Assembly (NCBI RefSeq): GCF_001266615.1
Contig: NZ_LGHZ01000023.1
Coordinates: 52,639 to 116,638 of the forward strand
Source: Kluyvera genomosp. 1
GTDB taxonomy: Bacteria > Pseudomonadota > Gammaproteobacteria > Enterobacterales > Enterobacteriaceae
Direction: 5' to 3'
DNA: 64,000 nt
Part shown: in pieces, positions 8,721-16,645 of the stretch
Layout of the letters: each line of letters starts with the position of its first letter
How positions within the stretch are numbered: position 1 is the first letter of the stretch
Translations under genes and position numbers: made by a program
Notes under the pieces: generated by a model
Seen by the model: the letters and a program-made list of their open reading frames with translations, nothing else
Told to the model about the DNA's origin: nothing
The model's database searches: none

Positions 8721-8999
8721 ATGCGTTCGCTCGGAGCACTCCCGAAAAGCGTGTTGATACTCGAGGCGATTGGCATGGTTGTGCTGGCGGCAGCGTGGCT
8801 GTCGCTCAATCAATACGTCACATTGCCTGACCCTTTCGCCAGCCCGCTGGCGGCGGTGGTGATGATTTTTGTGGGTATTGCGCTGATGCTGCCCGCCGCG
8901 GCGGTACTTTTCTGGGGCATTGCCCGTACGGTCGCCCCGCAGTTGATGAATCCTGACCTGCCGCGTAAAAAGGAAAATAAAGATGACACCGACCATTGA
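8721..8999 (+). CDS. ybjC: Inner-membrane protein YbjC
   Basis: 92-residue membrane protein of unknown function, orthologue of E. coli YbjC (95), with two hydrophobic segments (about residues 12-30 and 43-68) and a charged C-terminal tail. GGAGGAAA precedes the ATG. The 3' end overlaps the nfsA start by 17 bp, as in E. coli, so translation of nfsA is probably coupled to it. First gene of the oxidative-stress operon ybjC-nfsA-rimK. Confidence 0.88.
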   Translation: MRSLGALPKSVLILEAIGMVVLAAAWLSLNQYVTLPDPFASPLAAVVMIFVGIALMLPAAAVLFWGIARTVAPQLMNPDLPRKKENKDDTDH

Positions 9000-9705
9000 G
9001 GTTCTGCTTAACCATCGCTCCATTCGCCAGTTTACCGACGAACCTATTACCGACGAGCAGCGCAACGCGATCATCGCCAGCGCGCAGGCAACGTCAAGTT
9101 CCAGCTTTTTGCAGTGCACTTCCATCATCCGCATCACCGATAAAGCGATGCGTGCACAGTTGGTCGAGCTGACTGGCGGCCAGGCCCACGTGGCGCAAGC
9201 GGCTGAGTTTTGGGTGTTCTGCGCTGATTTTAACCGGCACCTGGAAATTTGCCCGGACGCACAATTAGGGCTGGCTGAACAGCTGCTATTGGGCGTGGTG
9301 GATACATCGTTGATGGCGCAAAATGCGCTGACCGCGGCGGAGTCGCTGGGTCTTGGCGGCGTGTACATTGGCGGCCTGCGTAACAATATCCAGCAGGTCA
9401 CGGATCTGCTCGGCTTGCCAAAACACGTCCTGCCGCTGTTTGGCCTGTGCCTCGGCTGGCCGGCCAGTCAGCCGGATCTCAAGCCACGTTTGCCGGCTAC
9501 GCTGCTGGTTCATGAAAACCACTATCAGCCACTCGATAAGGCGGAGCTGGATCGCTATGACGAACAGCTGGCGCAATATTATCTGTCGCGCAGCACCAAC
9601 GCGCGCCGGGATACCTGGAGCGACCATATTCGTCGTACGCTCATCAAAGAGAATCGGCCGTTTATTCTCGACTACCTGCATAAACAGGGATGGGCAACGT
9701 GCTGA
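8983..9705 (+). CDS. nfsA: Major oxygen-insensitive NADPH nitroreductase NfsA
   Basis: 240-residue FMN-dependent, NADPH-linked nitroreductase, same length as E. coli NfsA. It performs two-electron reductions of nitroaromatics and quinones in the cytosol and is the activator of nitrofuran drugs. N-terminal HRSIRQFTDEPI (residues 11-22) holds the phosphate-contacting FMN residues. ATSSSSFLQC, the GGVYIGGLRNN loop and the basic C-terminal RRDTWSDHIRR segment are family hallmarks. The gene overlaps ybjC and precedes rimK by 117 bp. Confidence 0.95.
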   Translation: MTPTIEVLLNHRSIRQFTDEPITDEQRNAIIASAQATSSSSFLQCTSIIRITDKAMRAQLVELTGGQAHVAQAAEFWVFCADFNRHLEICPDAQLGLAEQLLLGVVDTSLMAQNALTAAESLGLGGVYIGGLRNNIQQVTDLLGLPKHVLPLFGLCLGWPASQPDLKPRLPATLLVHENHYQPLDKAELDRYDEQLAQYYLSRSTNARRDTWSDHIRRTLIKENRPFILDYLHKQGWATC

Positions 9706-9822
9706 TAGAGCACGGATAACCGGCGTAGCGAAAGCCTGAAATTGTGTTCGGGCGCATGCCGTCAGTTCAGTGGGCGCGGTATCATAAGTCGGCTTTTTTA
9801 AGGTCTTCTGGAGAGGTAAAGG

Positions 9823-10725
9823 GTGAAAATTGCCATTTTGTCCCGGGATGGAACGCTCTATTCGTGCAAGCGTCTGCGTGAGGCAGCCAAGCGCCGGGGG
9901 CATATTGTTGAAGTGCTCGATCCGCTTTCTTGCTACATGAACATTAACCCTGCGGCGTCGTCCATTCATTACAAAGGGCAGCAACTGCCGCACTTCGACG
10001 CAGTGATCCCGCGTATTGGTTCGGCGATTACCTACTATGGTATGGCTGCGCTGCGCCAGTTCGAAATGCTGGGAAGCTATCCGCTAAACGAATCGGTGGC
10101 CATTACCCGTGCCCGCGATAAGCTGCGTTCTTTGCAGCTGCTGGCGCGCCAGGGCATCGATCTTCCCGTCACCGGCATTGCCCATTCGCCGGACGATACC
10201 AGCGATCTTATCGATATGGTGGGTGGTGCACCGCTGGTGGTGAAACTGGTGGAAGGGACTCAGGGTATTGGCGTGGTACTGGCGGAAACGCGGCAGGCGG
10301 CGGAAAGCGTCGTGGATGCGTTTCGCGGCCTGAATGCCCATATCCTGGTTCAGGAGTACATCAAAGAAGCCAAAGGCTGTGATATCCGCTGTTTAGTTGT
10401 GGGGAATGAGGTCGTTGCGGCGATTGAACGGCGGGCAAAGGACGGCGATTTCCGCTCGAACCTGCATCGCGGCGGCGTGGCGACCGTCGCCAACATCACT
10501 CCAGCCGAGCGAGAAATCGCGGTGAAAGCCGCGCAAACGCTGGGGCTTGATGTGGCTGGCGTTGATATTTTACGCGCCAATCGCGGTCCGCTGGTAATGG
10601 AAGTAAACGCTTCACCGGGGCTGGAAGGGGTGGAAACCACCACCGGAGTCGATATTGCGGGCAAAATGATCGAGTGGATCGAGCGCCAGGCACACCCCGG
10701 CTTTTGCCTGAAAATCGGCGGATAG
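9823..10725 (+). CDS. rimK: Ribosomal protein S6 glutamate ligase RimK
   Basis: 300-residue ATP-grasp ligase that adds glutamate residues to the C-terminus of ribosomal protein S6 and can make poly-alpha-glutamate. It starts at GTG after GGAGAGG. N-terminal pre-ATP-grasp domain about 1-100, then the ATP-grasp core: [16 protein letters not shown] (phosphate loop), [21 protein letters not shown] (adenine/hinge), FRSNLHRGG, and the metal site [21 protein letters not shown]. Full length, matching E. coli. Third gene of the ybjC operon; a strong terminator follows. Confidence 0.95.
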   Translation: MKIAILSRDGTLYSCKRLREAAKRRGHIVEVLDPLSCYMNINPAASSIHYKGQQLPHFDAVIPRIGSAITYYGMAALRQFEMLGSYPLNESVAITRARDKLRSLQLLARQGIDLPVTGIAHSPDDTSDLIDMVGGAPLVVKLVEGTQGIGVVLAETRQAAESVVDAFRGLNAHILVQEYIKEAKGCDIRCLVVGNEVVAAIERRAKDGDFRSNLHRGGVATVANITPAEREIAVKAAQTLGLDVAGVDILRANRGPLVMEVNASPGLEGVETTTGVDIAGKMIEWIERQAHPGFCLKIGG

Positions 10726-10785
10726 TACGTCTATCGTGGTATGCACAGCCATTTTTGCGTAGACTGTGCGCTAAAATCGTACTTA

Positions 10786-10815
10786 TACCGGGCCTGCGCC
10801 CGGTAGTTTGTTTTT
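10786..10815 (+). terminator. Intrinsic terminator after rimK
   Basis: A perfect 8-bp stem (TACCGGGC / GCCCGGTA, 10786-10805) with a CTGC loop is followed by GTTTGTTTTT. It separates the stress operon from ybjN. Confidence 0.8.
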
Positions 10816-10852
10816 CTGAGTTGTTATTTTACTGCATGAGGTCATAGGCAAT

Positions 10853-11332
10853 ATGGATTCTCTCGTCGTCCCGAGTCTGGATACGTTACGTCAGTGGCTC
10901 GACGAAATGGGCATGAGCTTTTTTGAGTGCGACACCTGTCAGGCGCTGCACCTGCCGCATATGCAAAATTTTGAAGGCATCTTCGATGCCAAAATCGATC
11001 TCATGGATAACGTCGTGCTGTTCTCCGCGTTGGCCGAGGTCAAACCTTCTGCGCTGCTGGCGCTGGGGGCCGATCTCTCGGCGATTAACGCCAGTTCGCT
11101 GACCGTAAAAGCGTTTCTCGATATGCAGGATGATAATCTGCCAAAACTGGTGGTTTGCCAGTCTTTATCCGCATCCGTTGGGGTGACGTTCGAACAGTTC
11201 GCCTCGTTTGTGCAGCAAAGTGAAGAGCAGGTCTCCATGGTGATTCTTGAGGCCTCCGCGCACGACCTGCTGTACAAGGCCGAAGAGGCTGAACAGCCGC
11301 CGGAAGATATTCAATACCATTTTCTTCACTAA
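10853..11332 (+). CDS. ybjN: YbjN family protein
   Basis: 159-residue cytosolic protein matching E. coli YbjN (158), acidic overall. The family adopts a fold resembling type III secretion chaperones. E. coli YbjN has been linked to motility, biofilm and stress phenotypes when its level changes, with no biochemical activity settled. Conserved blocks seen: LRQWLDEMGMSFFECDTCQALHLPHMQNF at the N-terminus and INASSLTVKAFLDMQDDNLPKLVVCQSL in the middle. The C-terminal 20 residues differ from E. coli, the usual variable tail. Confidence 0.9.
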   Translation: MDSLVVPSLDTLRQWLDEMGMSFFECDTCQALHLPHMQNFEGIFDAKIDLMDNVVLFSALAEVKPSALLALGADLSAINASSLTVKAFLDMQDDNLPKLVVCQSLSASVGVTFEQFASFVQQSEEQVSMVILEASAHDLLYKAEEAEQPPEDIQYHFLH

Positions 11333-11349
11333 TCCAGCCCGCGAAATAG

Positions 11350-11374
11350 CGCAGTCACTGCCATAGTGGCTGCG
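11350..11374 (+). terminator. Possible hairpin terminator after ybjN
   Basis: CGCAGTCAC / GTGGCTGCG forms a 9-bp stem with one G-T wobble and a 7-nt loop, 17 bp after the ybjN stop. The following sequence is only moderately T-rich (TATCACATTCTTTTATTC). Confidence 0.4.
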
Positions 11375-11579
11375 TATCACATTCTTTTATTCTGTTATTA
11401 ACCTAATTTTAAAGATTCTTTCACTACCTGATTGCCGCTTTTGGCTTATCAGATAGAGTGATCTTGCATAAAAAATTGATAAAAGGCGTTTTTTACACTG
11501 ACCTATAGCCTCTGACCCGGGCTACAGTTATTCTTGCGACATATCGATGCCCCCTCTGTATTGCTAACAATAATCATTG

Positions 11580-11597
11580 TTGGCGAGATTCTTGCAT
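11580..11597 (+). promoter_or_regulatory. Sigma-54 promoter for potFGHI
   Basis: TTGGCGAGATTCTTGCAT fits the RpoN consensus. The invariant -24 GG is at 11582-11583 and the -12 GC at 11594-11595, with exactly 10 bases between them. The potFGHI operon of E. coli belongs to the NtrC nitrogen-starvation regulon, which supports the call. I could not pick out a clear pair of NtrC enhancer sites upstream. The inferred transcript start is near 11607, giving a leader of about 255 nt. Confidence 0.7.
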
Positions 11598-11648
11598 CGG
11601 TGTTGCGAGCAATGATTGTAGGGGAGCCCGGTCTCTTCTCTCTCATAT

Positions 11649-11773
11649 ATACCCGTCATACTTCAAGTTGCCTGTGCGTTGGCTGCGCGCGTTCACCCCA
11701 GTCACGTACTCATGTACGCTCCTGGGGATTCACTCCCTGGCCGCCTTCATGCAACTCGAATTATTTTGGGTAT
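11649..11773. repeat. ERIC (intergenic repeat unit) element
   Basis: 125-bp imperfect palindrome with the hallmarks of an Enterobacterial Repetitive Intergenic Consensus. The ends are ATACCC...GGGTAT, the inner flank is TTCAAGTTGC/GCAACTCGAA, and the core has CACCCCAGTCACGTACTC and CTCCTGGGGATTCAC, which correspond to the two classic ERIC primer sites. It is near full length (family about 126-127 bp). It lies between the sigma-54 promoter and potF, so it would be transcribed as a long hairpin in the potF leader. Confidence 0.93.
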
Positions 11774-11861
11774 GGTCCGAAATAATATGCATGATTTCTG
11801 CATACTCTAAATTGCGTATATTTAGTCCGTTTGTTAACGGGCGACGAGAAGGATAAGAGAT

Positions 11862-12974
11862 ATGGCCGCCTTGAATAAAAAATGGTTAACAGGTCTGGTG
11901 ACGGGTGCGCTGATGGCTGCCTCGGCAAGCGTGCTCGCTGCAGAACAAAAAACGCTGCATGTCTATAACTGGTCTGACTATATTGCGCCGGACACCGTGG
12001 CAAATTTTGAAAAAGAGACCGGGATTAAAGTCGTGTACGACGTATTCGACTCCAACGAAGTGCTGGAAGGCAAGCTGATGGCCGGCAGCACCGGCTTTGA
12101 CCTGGTGGTGCCTTCGGCAAGTTTCCTTGAGCGTCAGCTGACCGCTGGCGTCTTCCAGCCGCTGGATAAGAGCAAGCTGCCAAACTGGAAAAACCTCGAC
12201 CCGGATGTGCTGAAGCTGGTGGCTCGTCACGACCCGGACAACAAATACGCGCTGCCTTATCTGTGGGCGACCACCGGTATTGGTTATAACGTTGATAAAG
12301 TCAAAGCGGTGCTGGGCAAAGACGTGCCGCTGAACAGCTGGGATCTGGTGATGAAGCCAGAAAACCTGGAGAAGCTGAAAAGCTGCGGTGTCTCATTCCT
12401 CGATGCACCGGAAGAGATTTTTGCCACCGTGCTTAACTATTTAGGCAAAGATCCGAACAGTACTAAAGCCGATGATTACACCGGCCCGGCGACCGATCTG
12501 CTGCTGAAGCTGCGTCCAAACATTCGCTACTTCCACTCTTCGCAATACATTAACGATCTTGCCAACGGCGATATCTGCGTGGCCATCGGCTGGGCGGGTG
12601 ATGTCTGGCAGGCGGCGAACCGTGCGAAAGAGGCGAAGAACGGCGTGAACGTTTCTTACTTCATTCCGAAAGAGGGCGCCCTGGCATTCTTTGATGTCTT
12701 CGCGATGCCGGCAGATGCCAAAAATAAAGATGAAGCCTATCAGTTCCTCAACTATCTGATGCGCCCAGACGTTATCGCTCATATCAGCGATCACGTGTTC
12801 TATGCCAACGGTAATAAAGCATCGACCCCGCTGGTGAGCGCTGAGGTTCGCGATAACCCGGCAATTTATCCACCGGCTGACGTCTTCGCCAAGCTGTTTA
12901 CGCTGAAAGTCCAGGATCCAAAAATTGACCGCGTCAGAACGCGCGCATGGACGAAAGTAAAAAGCGGGAAATAA
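11862..12974 (+). CDS. potF: Putrescine-binding periplasmic protein PotF
   Basis: 370-residue solute-binding protein of the PotFGHI putrescine importer, same length as E. coli PotF. The signal peptide has a KK start and a hydrophobic core, with likely cleavage after VLAA near residue 26. The mature N-terminus TLHVYNWSDYIAPDT and the ligand-box residues around SNEVLEGKLMAGSTGFDLVVPSASFL and IGWAGDVWQA are conserved. Aspartates and aromatic residues that hold the diamine in E. coli are kept. It is followed by a set of hairpins that may stabilise the 5' part of the operon mRNA and favour high PotF levels. Confidence 0.95.
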   Translation: MAALNKKWLTGLVTGALMAASASVLAAEQKTLHVYNWSDYIAPDTVANFEKETGIKVVYDVFDSNEVLEGKLMAGSTGFDLVVPSASFLERQLTAGVFQPLDKSKLPNWKNLDPDVLKLVARHDPDNKYALPYLWATTGIGYNVDKVKAVLGKDVPLNSWDLVMKPENLEKLKSCGVSFLDAPEEIFATVLNYLGKDPNSTKADDYTGPATDLLLKLRPNIRYFHSSQYINDLANGDICVAIGWAGDVWQAANRAKEAKNGVNVSYFIPKEGALAFFDVFAMPADAKNKDEAYQFLNYLMRPDVIAHISDHVFYANGNKASTPLVSAEVRDNPAIYPPADVFAKLFTLKVQDPKIDRVRTRAWTKVKSGK

Positions 12975-12976
12975 TT

Positions 12977-13056
12977 CCATCACCTAAAAGGTGATGGACA
13001 TGCACCGGGGCAGTGCAGCTGCCCCAATCTGGCAACCGGCCGCCCGGCCGGTTGCC
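12977..13056 (+). promoter_or_regulatory. Three stem-loops between potF and potG
   Basis: The 141-bp gap holds three hairpins: CCATCACCT/AGGTGATGG (12977-12997), GGGGCA/TGCCCC (13007-13025) and a perfect 11-bp stem GGCAACCGGCC/GGCCGGTTGCC (13031-13056). None has a T-tract. Such structures after a binding-protein gene typically protect the upstream mRNA from 3' exonucleases and lower expression of the downstream transporter genes (inference). Confidence 0.6.
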
Positions 13057-13115
13057 AGGGGTTGATGTGACAACCGGGTCATATCGATATTTGTTTTTTG
13101 CCGGAGAGCACCAGA

Positions 13116-14249
13116 TTGAACGACGCTATTCCCCGCCCACAGGCGAAAACTCGCAAAGCGCTTACCCCGCTGCTGGAAATCCGTAACCTGACCAAATCGT
13201 TTGACGGTCAGCACGCGGTCGATGACGTTAACCTCACCATTTATAAAGGCGAAATCTTTGCCCTGCTGGGCGCTTCCGGCTGCGGTAAGTCGACGCTGTT
13301 GCGTATGCTGGCAGGGTTTGAACAGCCGACCGCCGGACAGATTGTGCTGGACGGCGTCGACCTAGCGCAGGTACCGCCGTATTTACGCCCAATTAATATG
13401 ATGTTCCAGTCCTATGCGCTCTTCCCGCACATGACCGTCGAACAAAACATTGCCTTTGGTTTGAAGCAGGACAAACTGCCGAAAGCTGAAATCACGGCTC
13501 GCGTGAGCGAAATGCTGGCGCTGGTGCATATGCAGGAATTCGCCAAACGTAAACCACACCAGCTTTCTGGCGGTCAGCGTCAGCGCGTGGCGTTGGCGCG
13601 AAGCCTGGCAAAGCGGCCCAAGTTGCTGCTGCTGGATGAACCAATGGGCGCGCTGGATAAAAAGCTGCGTGACCGGATGCAGTTGGAAGTGGTGGATATC
13701 CTGGAGCGCGTTGGCGTGACCTGCGTGATGGTGACCCACGACCAGGAAGAAGCCATGACCATGGCCGGACGTATCGCCATTATGAACCGCGGCAAGTTCG
13801 TGCAAATCGGCGAGCCGGAAGAGATTTATGAGCACCCAACGACGCGCTACAGCGCCGAATTTATCGGTTCAGTCAACGTCTTCGAGGGGCTATTAAAAGA
13901 GCGTCAGGAAGATGGCCTGGTGATTGAATCGCCGGGGCTGGTGCATCCGCTCAAAGTCGATCCCGACGCCTCGGTGGTTGATAACGTTCCAGTCTACGTG
14001 GCGCTGCGTCCTGAAAAAATTATGCTTTGTGACGAGCCGCCGGCCGATGGCTATAACTTTGCCGTCGGTGAAGTGGTGCACATCGCCTATCTGGGCGATC
14101 TCTCTATCTACCACGTGCGGCTGCAGAGCGGCCAGATGATCAGCGCTCAGTTACAGAACGAGCATCGCTACCAGAAAGGGTTGCCGACCTGGGGGGATGA
14201 AGTACGTCTGTGCTGGCACGCCGACAGCTGTGTGGTACTGACGGTTTAA
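13116..14249 (+). CDS. potG: Putrescine ABC transporter ATPase PotG
   Basis: 377-residue ABC ATPase of the putrescine importer. I start it at the TTG at 13116 because GGAGAG sits 8 bp upstream and the result equals E. coli PotG in length. The frame also has a TTG at 13098 without a ribosome-binding site. Walker A GASGCGKST at residues 52-60, Q-loop MMFQSYALFPHM, signature LSGGQRQR, Walker B LLLLDEPMGALD, H-loop TCVMVTHDQEEA, then a C-terminal TOBE-type regulatory region (VALRPEKI...). A rare TTG start after a structured gap would keep synthesis below that of PotF. Confidence 0.93.
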   Translation: MNDAIPRPQAKTRKALTPLLEIRNLTKSFDGQHAVDDVNLTIYKGEIFALLGASGCGKSTLLRMLAGFEQPTAGQIVLDGVDLAQVPPYLRPINMMFQSYALFPHMTVEQNIAFGLKQDKLPKAEITARVSEMLALVHMQEFAKRKPHQLSGGQRQRVALARSLAKRPKLLLLDEPMGALDKKLRDRMQLEVVDILERVGVTCVMVTHDQEEAMTMAGRIAIMNRGKFVQIGEPEEIYEHPTTRYSAEFIGSVNVFEGLLKERQEDGLVIESPGLVHPLKVDPDASVVDNVPVYVALRPEKIMLCDEPPADGYNFAVGEVVHIAYLGDLSIYHVRLQSGQMISAQLQNEHRYQKGLPTWGDEVRLCWHADSCVVLTV

Positions 14250-14258
14250 GGAGGGGCG

Positions 14259-15212
14259 ATGAGTATTTATGAACCACCGGCTCGCCCGCACAAGCCGGGC
14301 GGCCTGGCCCTATGGCTGGCGCGCATCAACATGAAACATGGCCGCAAGCTGGTCATTGCGATGCCGTATATCTGGCTGATTTTACTGTTCTTACTGCCGT
14401 TCCTGATTGTCTTTAAAATCAGCCTCGCCGAAATGGCGCGGGCCATTCCACCGTATACCGACCTAATGGAATGGGCGGATGGCCAACTGAGCCTGACGCT
14501 GAACTTTGGCAACTTCCTGCAGCTGACCGACGATCCGCTCTATTTTGAAGCTTATCTCCAGTCGCTACAGGTCGCAGCTATCTCGACCATTTGCTGTCTG
14601 CTGCTTGGCTATCCGTTGGCCTGGGCGGTTGCACACAGCAAACCGTCGACCCGTAATATCCTGCTGCTGTTGGTGATCCTGCCGTCGTGGACCTCGTTTC
14701 TGATTCGCGTCTATGCCTGGATGGGGATTTTGAAAAATAACGGCGTGCTGAATAACTTCCTGATGTGGCTGGGCGTTATTGACCAGCCGCTGACTATTCT
14801 GCACACCAACCTTGCGGTGTATATCGGGATTGTTTACGCCTATCTGCCGTTTATGGTGCTGCCTATCTACACCGCATTGACCCGTATTGATTACTCGCTG
14901 GTTGAGGCGTCGCTGGATCTCGGTGCGCGCCCGCTGAAAACTTTCTTCAGTGTGATTGTGCCGCTCACCAAAGGCGGGATTATCGCCGGGTCGATGCTGG
15001 TATTTATCCCGGCGGTAGGGGAGTTCGTGATCCCGGAACTGCTGGGCGGCCCGGATAGCATCATGATCGGCCGCGTGCTGTGGCAGGAGTTCTTCAATAA
15101 CCGCGACTGGCCGGTGGCCTCGGCGGTGGCGATCGTCATGCTGTTGCTGCTGATCGTCCCGATCATGTGGTTCCACAAATATCAGCAGAAACAGATGGGG
15201 GATCACGGATGA
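14259..15212 (+). CDS. potH: Putrescine ABC transporter permease PotH
   Basis: 317-residue inner-membrane permease, same length as E. coli PotH. It has six predicted transmembrane helices, the first near residues 30-55 (VIAMPYIWLILLFLLPFLIV). The EAA cytoplasmic loop that docks with PotG is seen as LVEASLDLGARPLKTFFSVIVPL. GGAGGGGCG precedes the ATG, only 9 bp after potG. The TGA overlaps the potI ATG (ATGA), so potH and potI are translationally coupled. Confidence 0.95.
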   Translation: MSIYEPPARPHKPGGLALWLARINMKHGRKLVIAMPYIWLILLFLLPFLIVFKISLAEMARAIPPYTDLMEWADGQLSLTLNFGNFLQLTDDPLYFEAYLQSLQVAAISTICCLLLGYPLAWAVAHSKPSTRNILLLLVILPSWTSFLIRVYAWMGILKNNGVLNNFLMWLGVIDQPLTILHTNLAVYIGIVYAYLPFMVLPIYTALTRIDYSLVEASLDLGARPLKTFFSVIVPLTKGGIIAGSMLVFIPAVGEFVIPELLGGPDSIMIGRVLWQEFFNNRDWPVASAVAIVMLLLLIVPIMWFHKYQQKQMGDHG

Positions 15213-16054
15213 ATAACTTACCGGTCGTGCGCTCGCCGTGGCGCATCCTGATTCTGGTGATTGGGTTTACGTTCCTCTACGCCCCCATGCTGATGCTGGT
15301 TATCTACTCGTTCAACAGCTCGAAGCTGGTGACCGTGTGGGCGGGCTGGTCAACGCGCTGGTACGGCGAACTGTTCCGCGATGACGCGATGATGAGCGCA
15401 GTGGGGCTGAGTCTGACCATTGCTGCTGCGGCGGCAACGATGGCGGCGATTCTTGGCACGATTGCGGCGATGGTGATGGTGCGCTTTGGACGCTTCCGTG
15501 GGTCAAACGGTTTTGCCTTTATGATCACCGCACCATTGGTTATGCCGGACGTGATCACCGGGCTTTCGCTGCTACTGCTGTTCGTAGCGCTGGCGCACGC
15601 CATCGGCTGGCCGGCGGATCGTGGGATGCTCACCATTTGGCTGGCGCACGTAACGTTCTGTACCGCCTATGTCGCCGTTGTGATCTCCTCGCGTTTGCGT
15701 GAAATTGATCATTCGATTGAAGAGGCGGCGATGGATCTCGGTGCCACGCCGCTGAAGGTCTTTTTCATCATTACGCTGCCAATGATTATGCCTGCGGTGA
15801 TCTCTGGCTGGCTGCTGGCCTTTACGCTATCGCTCGACGATCTTGTTATTGCTAGCTTCGTATCGGGGCCCGGTGCCACCACCTTGCCGATGCTGGTCTT
15901 CTCCAGCGTACGTATGGGGGTGAATCCGGAGATTAACGCCCTGGCGTCGCTGATACTTGGCGTCGTCGGAATTGTCGGATTAATCGCCTGGTATCTGATG
16001 GCGCGCGCAGAAAAACAACGGGTACGCGATATCCAGCGTGCAAGACGCGGATAA
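15209..16054 (+). CDS. potI: Putrescine ABC transporter permease PotI
   Basis: 281-residue second permease of the putrescine importer. The ATG at 15209 overlaps the potH stop and gives the E. coli length. The frame is open upstream to 15167, but that start would sit inside potH without a ribosome-binding site. Six transmembrane helices and an EAA loop (SIEEAAMDLGATPLKVFFIITLPMIMP) are visible. Last gene of potFGHI, followed by a perfect palindromic terminator. Confidence 0.94.
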   Translation: MNNLPVVRSPWRILILVIGFTFLYAPMLMLVIYSFNSSKLVTVWAGWSTRWYGELFRDDAMMSAVGLSLTIAAAAATMAAILGTIAAMVMVRFGRFRGSNGFAFMITAPLVMPDVITGLSLLLLFVALAHAIGWPADRGMLTIWLAHVTFCTAYVAVVISSRLREIDHSIEEAAMDLGATPLKVFFIITLPMIMPAVISGWLLAFTLSLDDLVIASFVSGPGATTLPMLVFSSVRMGVNPEINALASLILGVVGIVGLIAWYLMARAEKQRVRDIQRARRG

Positions 16055-16083
16055 TCCACTTAAAATCGATACGGATATGCAGT

Positions 16084-16114
16084 CGATGCCGCGAACGTTC
16101 GCGGCATCGTTTTC
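16084..16114 (+). terminator. potFGHI terminator, 26-bp perfect palindrome
   Basis: A perfectly self-complementary 26-base sequence spans 16084-16109, centred on GAACGTTC, and is followed by TTTTC. It forms a long GC-rich hairpin and abuts the ybjO start codon at 16115. Confidence 0.8.
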
Positions 16115-16603
16115 ATGGAAGGCAATACATTGGAATTGTTTACTCGAACTCGTCGGTCGCATGCCCGTTTGAATGTTCCTGCTATCGTGCAGGTGGCTGC
16201 GCTCGCGATTATTTTAATCCGCTGCCTCGATCTGTTGATGATCTTAAACCTGTTGGGGTTTGCCGGTATTGGCGATTTTATTCATCGCAGCGTACAGACC
16301 TGGACGCTGACGCTGGTGTTTCTGAGCAGTCTGATCCTGGTTTTTGTCGAGATTGGCTGCGCGTTTTCGCTGGTGAAAGGACGAAACTGGGCGCGTTGGG
16401 TTTACTTACTCACTCAGGTGATTGCCGCCAGCTATCTGTGGGCCGCTTCGCTCGGCTACGGTTACCCGGAGCTGTTCAGTATTGCCGGGGAGTCCAAACG
16501 GGAAATTTTTCGTTCGCTGGTGATGCAAAAAATGCCGGATTTGCTGGTTTTATTCCTGCTATTTGTTCCCTCCACCTCGCGGCGATTTTTCCGCTTACAA
16601 TAA
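16115..16603 (+). CDS. ybjO: Inner-membrane protein YbjO
   Basis: 162-residue membrane protein (DUF2593) of unknown function, the length of E. coli YbjO, with four hydrophobic segments separated by short loops (for example VQVAALAIILIRCLDLLMIL and TWTLTLVFLSSLILVFVEI). The ATG directly follows the potI terminator palindrome, leaving no room for a normal Shine-Dalgarno. It therefore may be made from a leaderless or internal transcript, or poorly. The ATG aligns with the E. coli N-terminus, so I keep it. Confidence 0.85.
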   Translation: MEGNTLELFTRTRRSHARLNVPAIVQVAALAIILIRCLDLLMILNLLGFAGIGDFIHRSVQTWTLTLVFLSSLILVFVEIGCAFSLVKGRNWARWVYLLTQVIAASYLWAASLGYGYPELFSIAGESKREIFRSLVMQKMPDLLVLFLLFVPSTSRRFFRLQ

Positions 16604-16645
16604 CGGTGATACAATCCACGCCCCCGTTTTTGTGAAGGTCTTTGT

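Larger units (their letters stand above)
11333..11861. other. Long ybjN-potF intergenic region
   Basis: 529 bases without a gene. It holds a hairpin after ybjN, a sigma-54-type promoter (11580-11597), a full-length ERIC repeat (11649-11773) and an AT-rich potF leader with the ribosome-binding site AGAAGGATAAGAG. Short frames inside the ERIC are not genes. Confidence 0.8.

Noticed and set aside
8676..9401. 241-codon minus-strand frame over ybjC-nfsA
   Set aside because: Antisense to two recognised genes, with a Ser/Arg-rich composition typical of an antisense shadow.
11534..11856. Short plus-strand frames between ybjN and potF
   Set aside because: They run through the ERIC palindrome and are explained by it.
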